Shown here in pieces: positions 47,910 through 57,241 of a DNA stretch of 63,431 nucleotides (the first letter of the stretch is position 1; each line of letters begins with the position of its first letter). The DNA is from a virus. The notes below the pieces were generated by a model. That model ran no database searches, was not told where the DNA came from, and saw only the letters and a program-made list of their open reading frames with translations. The position numbers and the translations under genes are program-made. Location of the stretch: positions 1-63,431 of the IMG/VR virus record IMGVR_UViG_3300011113_000717. One strand, given 5' to 3'.

Positions 47910-50281
47910 ACTTTTGAAATGTTGTCAATCTTATTAATCCTGACCGTATTATTTGCCCAGTTGTTGACTAATGGGTTGTGAGTAATAACGAATATCTTTT
48001 CAAAATAGTTCTTCATCTTAGAAAAAAATTCACCAACCATTTCCAAGTTGTCATTAGATATCTTTCCGAATACCTCATCCCATACGATTATATTCGGTTT
48101 TGGTAATGAACATACTTTGGATAATACAGCTCTTAACGCCATCGCAGCGATCGTTCGTTCATAACCAGATCCTGAGACCATCAGTTTTTCAATATCAGTA
48201 GAATTGTCAATCATCATGAACTCCACCTCATTCTTGTCATTGATACGAATCTCCAAGTTGAAGTAAGCAGAGTCCTGTAGGAGTCTCTGAAGTTCTGAGT
48301 TGATTAACGGCATCATGGTTTTCATAATCATTTTGGTGATACCATTCTTACCATAGACTTCGACATAGATTTTGTAAATCTTCTCCCTTTCGAACTCTTC
48401 AGCAATTTTCAAGATGAGTTCATTGTTTTTTTCGATTCTTGATTCAAGAGTTTCAATACGAGTTGAGTTTGTGTTCTGAACCTTCTCATACCCCCTCTTC
48501 TCATTAATCAATTCGTCAATACGTAATCCCGCCTTTAACAACTGAGCGTCAATCTCATTGTTCTTCTTGATTTTGTCTTGGACTTCCTCATACCTTTTGA
48601 GTTTATCTTTGACTTGTTCCAATTTAAGTTGAGTGGATTCCAAAGATAACTCATATTTTTCTTTTATGAGTTTGTTTCTCTCATACTCATCAAAATCTTT
48701 TTTGAGTTGTGTGAAGGATTGTTCTTTCTTTTCGTACCCATCGATTTCTTCTTTGAAGTCTTGAACTAGTCTTTTGAATGAGTCTAGTTGTTTAATCTTT
48801 TCATTGGTCAACTTAGCCTCCATCAATTTGATTCCACAATGTTCGCATTGGATTCCATCACCATATTTTTCAATAAGGTCTTGAATTTCCTCAACTTTGT
48901 TCTCACAAGTGACCAGTTCGGCGAATCTAGATTTGATTATCTCTTTTACGTTATCATGTTTGTCCTCATGATAGAATTCTTTGGGCTCAACAATCTTAAC
49001 CTCTTTGATAAGTCTAATTGTCTTTTCTTCAGACTCCTCAAGGTCAGAAATTTCTGATTGTAACTTAATCGGATTCAAAGTAATAAGTTCTTTATCCAAA
49101 TCAGTAAATTTGGATTTTAACAAATTGTCTTTATACTCTTGTCCTTTCTGAAGTCTTTTGTCGACATCTGAGATGTTTTTTGACATCTCGATAATCTCAT
49201 CCTTCATTCGAATAATCTCCTCACCAGAGGTCTCATTATCCTGTTTAAGAGACTCCGTATTATAGACGTTAGAAATCATCCCCTTCGAGAACTCAGAATA
49301 AATTTCTTTTCCTGTTTCTTCTTTTTTCTTGAGGAATTCTAATCCGAGAAATCTGCTTAATACCTGTCCACGAGCAGTCGGTTTTGCCTCCAACAAATCT
49401 TCAAGATTGGATGCGGTTGTAACAATGGTCATCAAAAAGTCTTCCATACTTCCGATGGATTTCTTCATGAAGTTTTCTGTCTCACGTCTTTGTTCACCAG
49501 TGAAGTTTTGAAGTTGACCATCAGCAAGTTTCTTAAAGAACTCAAGTTCGGTCTTAATGTTCCATTCACCCGCCTTGGACTTCTTTCTTTCAATCTGACG
49601 AACAATCACATAGTCTTCACCATCGATTGTGATGTCACCTTTCACACTAACTTTATTTACATCAGTAAATCTGTTGAATATCTCTTCAGCCTTTTGGGTT
49701 TTAGTTGTTGTGTTGAAAAATAAAAACAAAAGAAGGTCGACGGTAAGTACCGTCTTCCCTCCGAAGTTAGGTGGATCTGATTCAACCACAGTAATCCCAT
49801 TACACTTTTCAAAATCAATTACTTGGTTCTGTCCATAAGACAAGAAGTTACTGAATTCAATTTTCTTGATGTACCATCTTTTGAATGGAGTTACTTCAAC
49901 TTCGTTCGCTAACATTCTGTTTTCAACCGCAAGGTCGATGTTCATTAGTTGGTCGAAGTATTGTTCTTGACCTTTGGATTCCAAGTAAGTCTTCACCAAC
50001 TCCTTCTGATAATTTTTATCCATGATGTTCACTGAAACATCAATAGTCTGCATAGAGTCATCATCAGATGTCTTCACTTTGGTGATTACATTAATGTTTG
50101 TTGAAGAATACTTTTTCATAAAGTATTGCTTTACAGACTTAATCCTTTCATGAGTAAAGTTTTCTGGCGTATCCTCCCAAATTACCTGAATGTAAGGATT
50201 TTCTAATGTAGATACATCTAAATTAGTTGGCATATTTGAATAGTTGTAAGTTGGATATGGATTGAATAAATCCCATTTCAT
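47900..50281 (-). CDS. Recombination nuclease ATPase subunit, gp46/SbcC-like
   Basis: 793 residues. The ABC head begins near residue 134 (KIEFSNFLSYGQN) after an extra N-terminal domain. Walker A is unusual: ESDPPNFGGKT keeps G-K-T but has Pro for the first Gly. Two coiled-coil arms flank a zinc hook (CEHC, about residue 480). The C-terminus has VSGSGYERT (signature) and IIVWDEVFGK (Walker B). With the SbcD-like subunit (52351) it would form a DNA end-processing nuclease, as in T4 replication and recombination. Confidence 0.85.
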   Translation of the reverse strand: MKWDLFNPYPTYNYSNMPTNLDVSTLENPYIQVIWEDTPENFTHERIKSVKQYFMKKYSSTNINVITKVKTSDDDSMQTIDVSVNIMDKNYQKELVKTYLESKGQEQYFDQLMNIDLAVENRMLANEVEVTPFKRWYIKKIEFSNFLSYGQNQVIDFEKCNGITVVESDPPNFGGKTVLTVDLLLFLFFNTTTKTQKAEEIFNRFTDVNKVSVKGDITIDGEDYVIVRQIERKKSKAGEWNIKTELEFFKKLADGQLQNFTGEQRRETENFMKKSIGSMEDFLMTIVTTASNLEDLLEAKPTARGQVLSRFLGLEFLKKKEETGKEIYSEFSKGMISNVYNTESLKQDNETSGEEIIRMKDEIIEMSKNISDVDKRLQKGQEYKDNLLKSKFTDLDKELITLNPIKLQSEISDLEESEEKTIRLIKEVKIVEPKEFYHEDKHDNVKEIIKSRFAELVTCENKVEEIQDLIEKYGDGIQCEHCGIKLMEAKLTNEKIKQLDSFKRLVQDFKEEIDGYEKKEQSFTQLKKDFDEYERNKLIKEKYELSLESTQLKLEQVKDKLKRYEEVQDKIKKNNEIDAQLLKAGLRIDELINEKRGYEKVQNTNSTRIETLESRIEKNNELILKIAEEFEREKIYKIYVEVYGKNGITKMIMKTMMPLINSELQRLLQDSAYFNLEIRINDKNEVEFMMIDNSTDIEKLMVSGSGYERTIAAMALRAVLSKVCSLPKPNIIVWDEVFGKISNDNLEMVGEFFSKMKNYFEKIFVITHNPLVNNWANNTVRINKIDNISKVSQ

Positions 50282-50282
50282 T

Positions 50283-50471
50283 TTATTGGTTTGTTTCAGA
50301 AGTTCCGTTTTGCTCAGCTTCTTGTTTTTTCTTAAACTCTTCCATTTGAAGTTTCATTGTTTCATTGAAAAGTTTTTGAATTGCAGACTGTTGGGTCTTA
50401 ATGTTTTGATTTCTATTCTCAACTCTTTTTCTGTGAGCCTTAGCTCCACCTCTTACTTTTGATTTACCCAT
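50283..50471 (-). CDS. Small basic protein
   Basis: 62 residues: MGKSKVRGGAKAHRKRVENR is very basic, then a charged helix. Could bind nucleic acid. One base separates it from the gp46-like gene, so it belongs to the recombination operon. Confidence 0.6.
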   Translation of the reverse strand: MGKSKVRGGAKAHRKRVENRNQNIKTQQSAIQKLFNETMKLQMEEFKKKQEAEQNGTSETNQ

Positions 50472-50475
50472 TTTC

Positions 50476-51069
50476 TTAGTCGTTGTATGTAAATAATTGA
50501 ACGGTCACACCTTTTCCATTAGTTTCTTGAAAGTCATAATCAACTTCCAATTCACTTCCTTTGAAGAAAACTTTATCAATGAAATCATAATCTGCGTAGT
50601 CAGTTCCTATTGTACCAGGGATGTAGGAAAAATCCTTTGCAGTTGGAACTTCTTCAGATTCAAAGTTGAATCCATAAACTATCCCTTTGTTTTCTTCCAT
50701 GAAAAGTAAAACATTCTCATTCTCCCCTTCAGAAGGATATCCATGATAATCGGTACTTTCGTAATTTTCGTCAATCTCATAGTGGTCAGTCATCTCATCC
50801 AACTTGAATGTTGAAATCTGTTCACCATTTTCATCCGCAATTATGAAACTGAGTCCATCATTGTCCATTGGTTTATTGATTACCCACATGTTTGTGTTGA
50901 AAGGTTCGTAACCTTCAACAATTGTTTCCAACTCCCAAGCCATTTCACTCAAGTCTTCATACTCGTTTTCTTCTTGATATTCTTGAATATCTAAAACTTG
51001 TTGTTCGGTCAAGGATTGTGCGGATGCGTTCAGTTCCCATCCATAAACTTTTAATTGATACTTTTTCAT
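50476..51069 (-). CDS. Acidic hypothetical protein
   Basis: 197 residues, very acidic, alpha/beta (ELNASAQSLTEQQVLDIQEY, VLLFMEENKGIVYGFNFE). No family recognised. Resembles small acidic DNA-mimic or binding proteins in composition only. Confidence 0.55.
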   Translation of the reverse strand: MKKYQLKVYGWELNASAQSLTEQQVLDIQEYQEENEYEDLSEMAWELETIVEGYEPFNTNMWVINKPMDNDGLSFIIADENGEQISTFKLDEMTDHYEIDENYESTDYHGYPSEGENENVLLFMEENKGIVYGFNFESEEVPTAKDFSYIPGTIGTDYADYDFIDKVFFKGSELEVDYDFQETNGKGVTVQLFTYND

Positions 51070-51093
51070 TTTGTTTTTATTTAGTTGTTTGTT

Positions 51094-51444
51094 TTATTCA
51101 GATTTCGGTCGATTAACTTCGAACCATTCCACGATTGCATTTATTGCCCATACAGCTCCTGATGCAAACATTCCATCGAAAAACCAAGAATACCATAATG
51201 ATTCCCCAATGATTATATTCCAAGGAGAATATACAAAAATTCCAATAAAGAATCCAACCCAAGTTGATGTACACATCATACATCTTAACATATCAGATAA
51301 AAATATCCAAAAGTCTTGGAAAATCGAATCGACATCTGCTGCCCATCTGTTTATTGCATTTCTTGGTCTATTGAAAATACTACCATAAACGAGGATGTTG
51401 CTCATACCATAAGCCATAATCATCCATATTAATATTTGTACCAT
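51094..51444 (-). CDS. Small membrane protein
   Basis: 116 residues with about four hydrophobic segments; a Cys pair in MLRCMMCTSTWVG resembles the C-x-x-C-x-x-x-W-x-G pattern of DUF1360-type membrane proteins, but this is weak. It lies between replication genes with no clear link. Confidence 0.5.
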   Translation of the reverse strand: MVQILIWMIMAYGMSNILVYGSIFNRPRNAINRWAADVDSIFQDFWIFLSDMLRCMMCTSTWVGFFIGIFVYSPWNIIIGESLWYSWFFDGMFASGAVWAINAIVEWFEVNRPKSE

Positions 51445-51450
51445 AATTTT

Positions 51451-52350
51451 TTATTTATATAATGTGTCGTCCAAATTTGAACCTTTGAGGAATGCCGCTT
51501 TTCTATCTTGTTGGAATCTTTGAATTTCTTCAATAGTTTTTTGGTATTCCATAATCTGTTTATCTTTCTCAATATTGTCTTGTTTCAACTTTTGGACAGT
51601 GTTTTGAATCGCCTCCAACTTTGATTTCAATCCAATATCGGTACTCTCTTTTTCAATAACTACTTCTTTGATAATTTCTACAGGTACTTCTTTAATCACT
51701 TCAACTACTTTTTCGAGTGGTGGAGTTTGTCTAAAAATGTCTAAAGAATGTCTAAGTTCGTCTAATTCTTTATCCTTTTTAGACATTTCTTCTTGGAAAA
51801 TATTTTCCATTTCTTGAGTTTTAGTGGAAAATACTTTGCGTTGTTGTTCGAATTCCTGTTCTTTTTGGAAAATTTTTGTGTTCATCTCTTCTTGGTCAGT
51901 AACATAAACTACTTTCTCAACAGGAACCTCTTTGATGACATCCTTGATTACTACCTTCTCGACTGGTATTTCTTTGATAATCTCAACAACATTTTCAACA
52001 ACCCTTTCAACAGGAACTTCTTTGATAATTTCTACAACCTTTTCGACAGGTACTTCTTTGATGATTTCTTTGTAGACTATTTTCTCAACAGGTTTTTCTA
52101 CTTCAACATATTCAATCTTAACCACCTCTTTGATAACTTCAACTGGAATCTCCACCCGTTTTTCAACAATAACCTCCTTTTCCACCTGTTTTTCACGAGT
52201 TCCACCCACATTTAACAAACCATACCTTTCAATGTTGAATCCTTCAAGGTAAGATTTCTTAATCACCTCACTAATCCTCAAGTCATTCATATTACAATAT
52301 GATATGAGATCTTTGTTTTCAGCGGAAGAAAGGTTTAGTTTATATTCCAT
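51451..52350 (-). CDS. Protein with EVPVEK-type repeats and coiled coil
   Basis: 299 residues. Residues 53-150 and 213-240 are tandem heptad-like repeats on the theme EVPVEKVVEIIK, rich in Val/Glu/Lys. Residues 150-210 and 240-290 are coiled coil. The N-terminal 50 residues look like a small alpha domain. Located between the gp47-like and gp46-like genes, so it may scaffold or bridge that complex, or be a filament-like spacer. No family named. Confidence 0.6.
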   Translation of the reverse strand: MEYKLNLSSAENKDLISYCNMNDLRISEVIKKSYLEGFNIERYGLLNVGGTREKQVEKEVIVEKRVEIPVEVIKEVVKIEYVEVEKPVEKIVYKEIIKEVPVEKVVEIIKEVPVERVVENVVEIIKEIPVEKVVIKDVIKEVPVEKVVYVTDQEEMNTKIFQKEQEFEQQRKVFSTKTQEMENIFQEEMSKKDKELDELRHSLDIFRQTPPLEKVVEVIKEVPVEIIKEVVIEKESTDIGLKSKLEAIQNTVQKLKQDNIEKDKQIMEYQKTIEEIQRFQQDRKAAFLKGSNLDDTLYK

Positions 52351-53130
52351 TTAGTAATTTACAAGTTTTTCGGTTCCGTCAACCAAGTTATCAATTGAAT
52401 TTATATAAAATGAAAGGAAAGGTTTTGGGTTCGGAAGATCGACAAAGTCATACTGGTCTGTCTCAATGTCATAAACACCATAACCATGTTTTGTTACTTT
52501 CTCCCCAAAGTTCTGTTGAATAGTTGAACCAACCATATAAGCTTTCTTACCACCAGGTATGTCGAATACTTGTCTCTTGTGAATGTCACCACAAAGTACC
52601 AAGTCACACCCCTTGAACTTACTAACATCAAACCCATCCTCAAACTTATATCCAATATCGGTGTAAAGACCTGTAATTGGTCCATGAAACAATCCGATAT
52701 TTTTGTTTTTGGATTTCTGAATGTCAGGTTGAATGTTATGGTCCATCAATGAATAAACACACCAATTGATATTCTCATCCTCATATACCCCACGATTCTT
52801 ATAATAGACTATATTATCATTCTTCAACGAGTCGATAATCGGAGTTAGAGCGTCCAAACGAGTATTGTTATTCTCAAGAAAGTCGTGGTTACCAATAATT
52901 ACAATAGTCTTTGTAATTTTAGCGCACTCAGTTAATATCCAAGCAACAAACTCCACCAACTCTGGTGTCATCTGATTTTTGGAATGAACCAAATCTCCAG
53001 TAAAGACTATTCTATCAGGTTGTAGTGTTCTCCATTCTTTTAACGCAGACTCAAGGATTCCACGATATAAATCATGGTCCTTGAATAGTCTTACGTGTAA
53101 GTCAGAAAAATGAACTAATCTGTTAATCAT
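52351..53130 (-). CDS. Recombination nuclease subunit, gp47/SbcD-like
   Basis: 259 residues with metallophosphoesterase motifs in SbcD/Mre11 order: FSDLHVR, FTGDLVHS, IIGNHDF, LFHGPIT and CGDIHKR. It lacks the longer C-terminal capping domain of Mre11, as T4 gp47 relatives vary. Partner of the gp46-like ATPase (47900). One base after the repeat protein; overlaps the zinc-ribbon gene by 8 nt. Confidence 0.85.
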   Translation of the reverse strand: MINRLVHFSDLHVRLFKDHDLYRGILESALKEWRTLQPDRIVFTGDLVHSKNQMTPELVEFVAWILTECAKITKTIVIIGNHDFLENNNTRLDALTPIIDSLKNDNIVYYKNRGVYEDENINWCVYSLMDHNIQPDIQKSKNKNIGLFHGPITGLYTDIGYKFEDGFDVSKFKGCDLVLCGDIHKRQVFDIPGGKKAYMVGSTIQQNFGEKVTKHGYGVYDIETDQYDFVDLPNPKPFLSFYINSIDNLVDGTEKLVNY

Positions 53131-53359
53131 TAATTATTACTTTCGGTTCTTCTTCGAAGGGATTAAACCCTTTGTTTATGTGTCCACAAGAATCACACTT
53201 GTAGATTGGAAATGGTACAGTTGTGTCTTCAGATGAACCAGTCATCAACTTTGGAACTAATTTCAAGTAAGTTACTTCTCTGAAATAAACTCCCCCACAA
53301 TTATCGCACTTGATGGTCGGTACGTCTCTTAAATTAATTTTCGGTTTTTCTAACTCCAT
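53123..53359 (-). CDS. Small zinc-ribbon protein
   Basis: 78 residues with two CxxC pairs (CDNC at about 18-21, CDSC at about 55-58), a classic zinc ribbon of the transcription-factor or ribosomal-protein type. It might contact RNA polymerase or DNA. Overlaps both neighbours; first half basic, tail acidic. Confidence 0.7.
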   Translation of the reverse strand: MELEKPKINLRDVPTIKCDNCGGVYFREVTYLKLVPKLMTGSSEDTTVPFPIYKCDSCGHINKGFNPFEEEPKVIIND

Positions 53360-54221
53360 ATTTTGTATTGTTTAATGTTTCTATAAATGATTCTACTTTT
53401 GTTTGCGCTTTATTAATATAAGACAAATCTCCACCTTCATCAAGTCTTGACAAGTGTAACTCGAACTTTGTAAAATCAAGTTTACTGATTGTATTCACAA
53501 ATGAGTTGACAAAGTCTCTACTCAATTTAGCTTCTCTCGTCTTAAGGAAGTGATATCTAAAAGTTGTGAAGATTTGAAATAACTTTTCGATATCCCATTC
53601 ACTTGCGATTAAATGACTCTCATGAGCATACTTGTCTTTCACATCATATATTTTGATACTTTCGTTCAACCCTCCTTGAGCAAACTCAAGGTACATAGCA
53701 ACCTTTCTGTAATTCTCATTCTTTGTTTCTGTCTTATCAATGAGGTACGCAAGAAATCCGTCTCGGGTGTAGTTCTTAAAAATTGATTCGTTGTTTTTAG
53801 TAGTAGTACACCATTTTGTGTTCGCTCCATACTTCATGGAACCTTTATGGGTTTTGGGTTGAAGTAAAATAAACTCTTCCGTCTCAAGGAGAACATTGAT
53901 ATGGTCTTCTTTTACGAAATATTTTTCTTCTCTAACTTGTTCCGCATTTTCAAGGACATCAATTAACTTTTGATAATTTCCATATTCTTTGGAATAGATA
54001 TCTTTGTTGTTGATGTATGGTAGCAATTCATTGAACTTGGTGACATGTTTAATTATCCCACCAGTCGTTCTGTAATGTCCACCAAGTTTCCTATCCTCCC
54101 ATGTCTTCAACATGAATTCCAAATACTTCTTAGTTGGTGTGGTATCCGCTTCAACAAATTTGGTGAAACTTGCTGTGGAAACCTCAGGATATTTCTTTTT
54201 CAAATCATCTACCTTAGACAT
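53334..54221 (-). CDS. WCT-domain protein
   Basis: 295 residues. MKYGANTKWCTTTKNN and GFLAYLIDKT at about 130-165 match the domain of the 31491 protein (RWCTSAPGANW). Here there is no leader or leucine-rich-repeat end. N-terminal about 90 residues are helical. The domain is unassigned; its spacing resembles other short conserved W-C/N-C cores such as the PcfJ-like one. First gene of the recombination operon. Confidence 0.6.
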   Translation of the reverse strand: MSKVDDLKKKYPEVSTASFTKFVEADTTPTKKYLEFMLKTWEDRKLGGHYRTTGGIIKHVTKFNELLPYINNKDIYSKEYGNYQKLIDVLENAEQVREEKYFVKEDHINVLLETEEFILLQPKTHKGSMKYGANTKWCTTTKNNESIFKNYTRDGFLAYLIDKTETKNENYRKVAMYLEFAQGGLNESIKIYDVKDKYAHESHLIASEWDIEKLFQIFTTFRYHFLKTREAKLSRDFVNSFVNTISKLDFTKFELHLSRLDEGGDLSYINKAQTKVESFIETLNNTKYGVRKTEN

Positions 54222-54279
54222 ATCAATTGTGTAATTTTAATGTTAAACACAATAATACGAATAATTTTTGACTTATCAA

Positions 54280-54306
54280 AAAAAAAAATAACCACCCTTC
54301 GGTGGT
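54280..54306 (-). terminator. Rho-independent terminator
   Basis: Minus strand GACCACC, loop GAAG, GGTGGTT, then ten T. Ends the PD-(D/E)xK nuclease gene. Confidence 0.85.
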
Positions 54307-55151
54307 CATTTCTTAAGATACTTTTTCATATCCATTTCCATAATAATATCGATTACTTCTTGAGGTACTTTGTACTCATCATACACCGAATCTTCTTTCA
54401 AGTGAGAGATAACACATCCATACAACTTGAGATTTTCATATTTGGTCCCTTGTAACATTTTTACAAGCAACTTACCATAGAAAGGTAGTTGAAGGTAATA
54501 GTGCCCCAACGCTGTGTTTGGATACTTTTGAAATGGTTCATACATTCTTTCAGTATATCTTGTTTCCACAAAGTTTTTTGCTTTGTTTGTCTTCCAATCG
54601 GTTATCACCAATCCAAAGTCGGTCTTCTGTCGGTTGGGTATAATCCAAACTTTATCGGGTTGACCAACATATCCTAACTCAGGATCTCCCAAAACCATTT
54701 CGGTATCAAGAAGAACTGCTCCCCTCTCTTCCATCAATTTAATGTACTGTTCTCCCGCCTTTATCATCGCATCCCCCTTAATAAGTTGGGATGGGTCACA
54801 GGTGAAAATGGGTTGTCTAACTTCCTTATAGTTTCCGTTTCTCTCGATGGTTTTTTTCTCCAAGACAAAGTGAACTCGAGAACCCATGTTTGTAGAATAC
54901 TCACCAGCAGCCGCCCATTCTTCTTTCAATCTCTCAGCTTCCTCAGGGTCCCCTCCAGACTTTTTCAGTGCCGCTTCATCGGTAGGGAATTCCCGATAGA
55001 ATTTTTTTAATATTTTAGATACTGAAGGGTAGTCTTGTCTTCCACCCATCGTGTAGATGTGATTGTCTTCTTCGAAAACCAATCCCAAACTTTTTTGTCT
55101 TTCAGCGATGATTTCTCGAATCTCTGAAGCAACCGATTTCAAATCTGTCAT
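54306..55151 (-). CDS. PD-(D/E)xK exonuclease-like protein
   Basis: 281 residues. GSRVHFVLE near residue 90, YVGQPDKVWIIP (about 155-167) with the catalytic Asp, and ITDWKTNK (about 180) with the D-x-K pair match the RecB/Cas4-like exonuclease fold. It may trim DNA ends in recombination or packaging. One base from the primase gene. No zinc-binding Cys, unlike many Cas4 proteins. Confidence 0.75.
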   Translation of the reverse strand: MTDLKSVASEIREIIAERQKSLGLVFEEDNHIYTMGGRQDYPSVSKILKKFYREFPTDEAALKKSGGDPEEAERLKEEWAAAGEYSTNMGSRVHFVLEKKTIERNGNYKEVRQPIFTCDPSQLIKGDAMIKAGEQYIKLMEERGAVLLDTEMVLGDPELGYVGQPDKVWIIPNRQKTDFGLVITDWKTNKAKNFVETRYTERMYEPFQKYPNTALGHYYLQLPFYGKLLVKMLQGTKYENLKLYGCVISHLKEDSVYDEYKVPQEVIDIIMEMDMKKYLKK

Positions 55152-55152
55152 T

Positions 55153-56067
55153 TTATCTTATTTCGTGGTAATACTCGTCAATTTGCCCTCGTAGGTCACA
55201 AACGTCCTTGTCAACGGGCAACTTAACAATTTTAATTTTATTATACAACCTTCCACCATTTAATTCATGGTAAACTCGAAGTCCATCCTCGAAAGCATCC
55301 CCATCGCAACAGATGATGACTTGGGCATTCGCTTTGGTGTATAATGTTTCAAACAACAACTTACTCATCTTTTTCCCCAACATCACAATAGAATTATTCA
55401 GGAAGAAAGAGTCAAACGCTCCTTCACACAAGTATATATCTTTATCCCAATCAATCAAACTCTCATTGAAAATTATCTCATCTTTAGGTACAGAGGGGTT
55501 CTTATACTTCATTTTCTTGGGGACCCAAGATCTGGCAACAAAATAATTCAACACACCCTCCTTATTGTATGAAGGAATAATAATTCTGTAGGCAAAGTCA
55601 CCACTCACGGTATAACCTATCTTGAACCTCTCAATCATCTCATCAGTTATACCTCTTGATTGGAGATATCGGTACGCTTCGATGTGTGGAATGAATCTCG
55701 GATTAGAATCTTTGAAGGTAGTATATCCTTCGGGAAGTCTGAGTTTAGGTCGTTTGATATCCTCTTGTTTGAGTTCCTCAGGTTTGATTAAATTGTAAAC
55801 TTTCTTCTGACTTTTGGTTGCATATTGGTCGAATAGTTTTCCTAGTGGTCCGTGAGTTCCGTGAGTCTCACCACAAGACCAACACTTATAAACGTGTTTA
55901 CCGTAGTTGATTTCCAAGTTACCTTTACCGTCACCACCTTCCAAACCTTTTTCTTCAGCACAGACAGGACAGTCAAAAGATATTTGACCTTTTGATTCGT
56001 AGTGTTGGTGGAAGTCACCAAGAAACTCCGTGAGTAATTCAACTAATACGTCAACCTCGTCTGTCAT
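55153..56067 (-). CDS. DNA primase, DnaG/TOPRIM type (gp61-like)
   Basis: 304 residues. An N-terminal zinc ribbon (CPVC and CWSCG, about 33-66) is followed by the primase core with YLCEGAFDS (TOPRIM Glu) and ICCDGDAFEDG (TOPRIM Asp pair). It makes RNA primers for lagging-strand synthesis with a helicase, which is not in this window. Shorter than bacterial DnaG and without a helicase-binding domain, like T4 gp61. Confidence 0.9.
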   Translation of the reverse strand: MTDEVDVLVELLTEFLGDFHQHYESKGQISFDCPVCAEEKGLEGGDGKGNLEINYGKHVYKCWSCGETHGTHGPLGKLFDQYATKSQKKVYNLIKPEELKQEDIKRPKLRLPEGYTTFKDSNPRFIPHIEAYRYLQSRGITDEMIERFKIGYTVSGDFAYRIIIPSYNKEGVLNYFVARSWVPKKMKYKNPSVPKDEIIFNESLIDWDKDIYLCEGAFDSFFLNNSIVMLGKKMSKLLFETLYTKANAQVIICCDGDAFEDGLRVYHELNGGRLYNKIKIVKLPVDKDVCDLRGQIDEYYHEIR

Positions 56068-56084
56068 TCTACAAGTATAATCAA

Positions 56085-56273
56085 TTATTCCTCATTATCA
56101 TCAGGATAGGAATTCAATCCGACAATGTTTTTTCTCCACCACTTCATAACAGGGTGAGTTTCATCAAGATACCTTTCAATAAAATAATAAGCGATGGTGA
56201 ATATGGTTGTCATAGTCAAACAACCGAAATAGAATAGAATCAACCAATCCATTTTACTTTCTTGATATGCCAA
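56085..56273 (-). CDS. Small single-span membrane protein
   Basis: 62 residues; a hydrophobic helix (about 9-30) and a charged tail ending LNSYPDDNEE. Unknown. Overlaps the upstream gene by 34 nt. Confidence 0.5.
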   Translation of the reverse strand: MAYQESKMDWLILFYFGCLTMTTIFTIAYYFIERYLDETHPVMKWWRKNIVGLNSYPDDNEE

Positions 56274-56608
56274 GAGTATCTTATATCTGAACTGAAAAAA
56301 GACATCCGTGTGTTAACAGAATCAAGGAATCTTTTTCGGAAAAATTTTGTGAGTTTGATTTTGGAAATATTGTTTATTTCGGATAGATAATGGTTGTAAT
56401 CAACCCAAATTCTACCCCCATATCCCATCCCAACAAGTATTTTACCCTTGAAATTTACATCGACCTCTTCATGTACAGAATACTTGCGATATCCTGCAAT
56501 TTGAATTACTCCATCGATACAATCGGTTTTGATTGGCACGGTGCCGTACTTCTTGATGAGTTTTTTTACGGCCTTTGATTCTTCGCTTCTTATTACGTAT
56601 CCTGACAT
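56240..56608 (-). CDS. Hypothetical protein
   Basis: 122 residues, basic, alpha/beta (GVIQIAGYRKY, GKILVGMGYGGRIWVDYNHY). No recognised motif. Between RuvC-like and small membrane genes. The coding strand upstream carries TATCTTAG, a near match to TAnnTTTG. Confidence 0.55.
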   Translation of the reverse strand: MSGYVIRSEESKAVKKLIKKYGTVPIKTDCIDGVIQIAGYRKYSVHEEVDVNFKGKILVGMGYGGRIWVDYNHYLSEINNISKIKLTKFFRKRFLDSVNTRMSFFSSDIRYSWHIKKVKWIG

Positions 56609-56636
56609 GATGCTAAGATACTATAAAAAAATTAAT

Positions 56637-57239
56637 CTACCAAATTTCTTTCATTTTCATGAATCCAAGAGCAGCACAATATGCGTCTGTTTGGTCATAA
56701 TTTTCTTTTTTGAGGGTATTGTTCTTTGTATATTGCCAAGTAATTTGTGGCTCTCTTTTTGCAACTAACTCCCAAATGACAACTTTCTTATCGATGTCTT
56801 TAGGCATCCCACCGAATAGAACGTATTTGTCTTTATCATTAGGTTGGACTAAATGAGGGAATGCAAATTTTCTTGAGTTGTAAGTTGAAATAAATTCAGG
56901 GACTACTCCCAATACGTCATAAACCTCTTTACAAATCAATGTATTGAACCTCATCAAAGTGCTGACAGTATACACGTTATTGGAGTTTAATAACGGTTCT
57001 TCAATTACAACATACTGAATACCAAGTTCTTTATAGGATAATAATTTTTCTCTGAAGATTTGTGCTTTCAACAACAATTCTTCAATCTTATTTTCTACCT
57101 TTGGTTTTGGAACTGGTGAGATGTGAGTTAATTCCAATAAATTTCCTGTACCAATGTCGAATAAAGACCAACCTATCGTTTTGGTCGATACATCGAGCCC
57201 AAGTACTTTGGGCGAATCTTTCCTAATGTTTTTTGACAT
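56637..57239 (-). CDS. RuvC-like Holliday-junction resolvase
   Basis: 200 residues with the RNase H-fold order: GLDVSTKTIGWS (first Asp, 16), VIEEPLL (Glu near 80) and DQTDAYCAALGF (about 183-194, last acidic pair). Resolves four-way junctions, needed before packaging or in recombination. Starts 2 nt after the tail-protein gene's end on the same strand. Confidence 0.8.
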   Translation of the reverse strand: MSKNIRKDSPKVLGLDVSTKTIGWSLFDIGTGNLLELTHISPVPKPKVENKIEELLLKAQIFREKLLSYKELGIQYVVIEEPLLNSNNVYTVSTLMRFNTLICKEVYDVLGVVPEFISTYNSRKFAFPHLVQPNDKDKYVLFGGMPKDIDKKVVIWELVAKREPQITWQYTKNNTLKKENYDQTDAYCAALGFMKMKEIW

Positions 57240-57241
57240 AA

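Noticed and set aside
51793-52215. 140-codon antisense frame rich in Phe/Asn/Asp.
   Set aside because: It is the complement of the EVPVEK repeat gene; repeat composition makes the antisense frame stay open.
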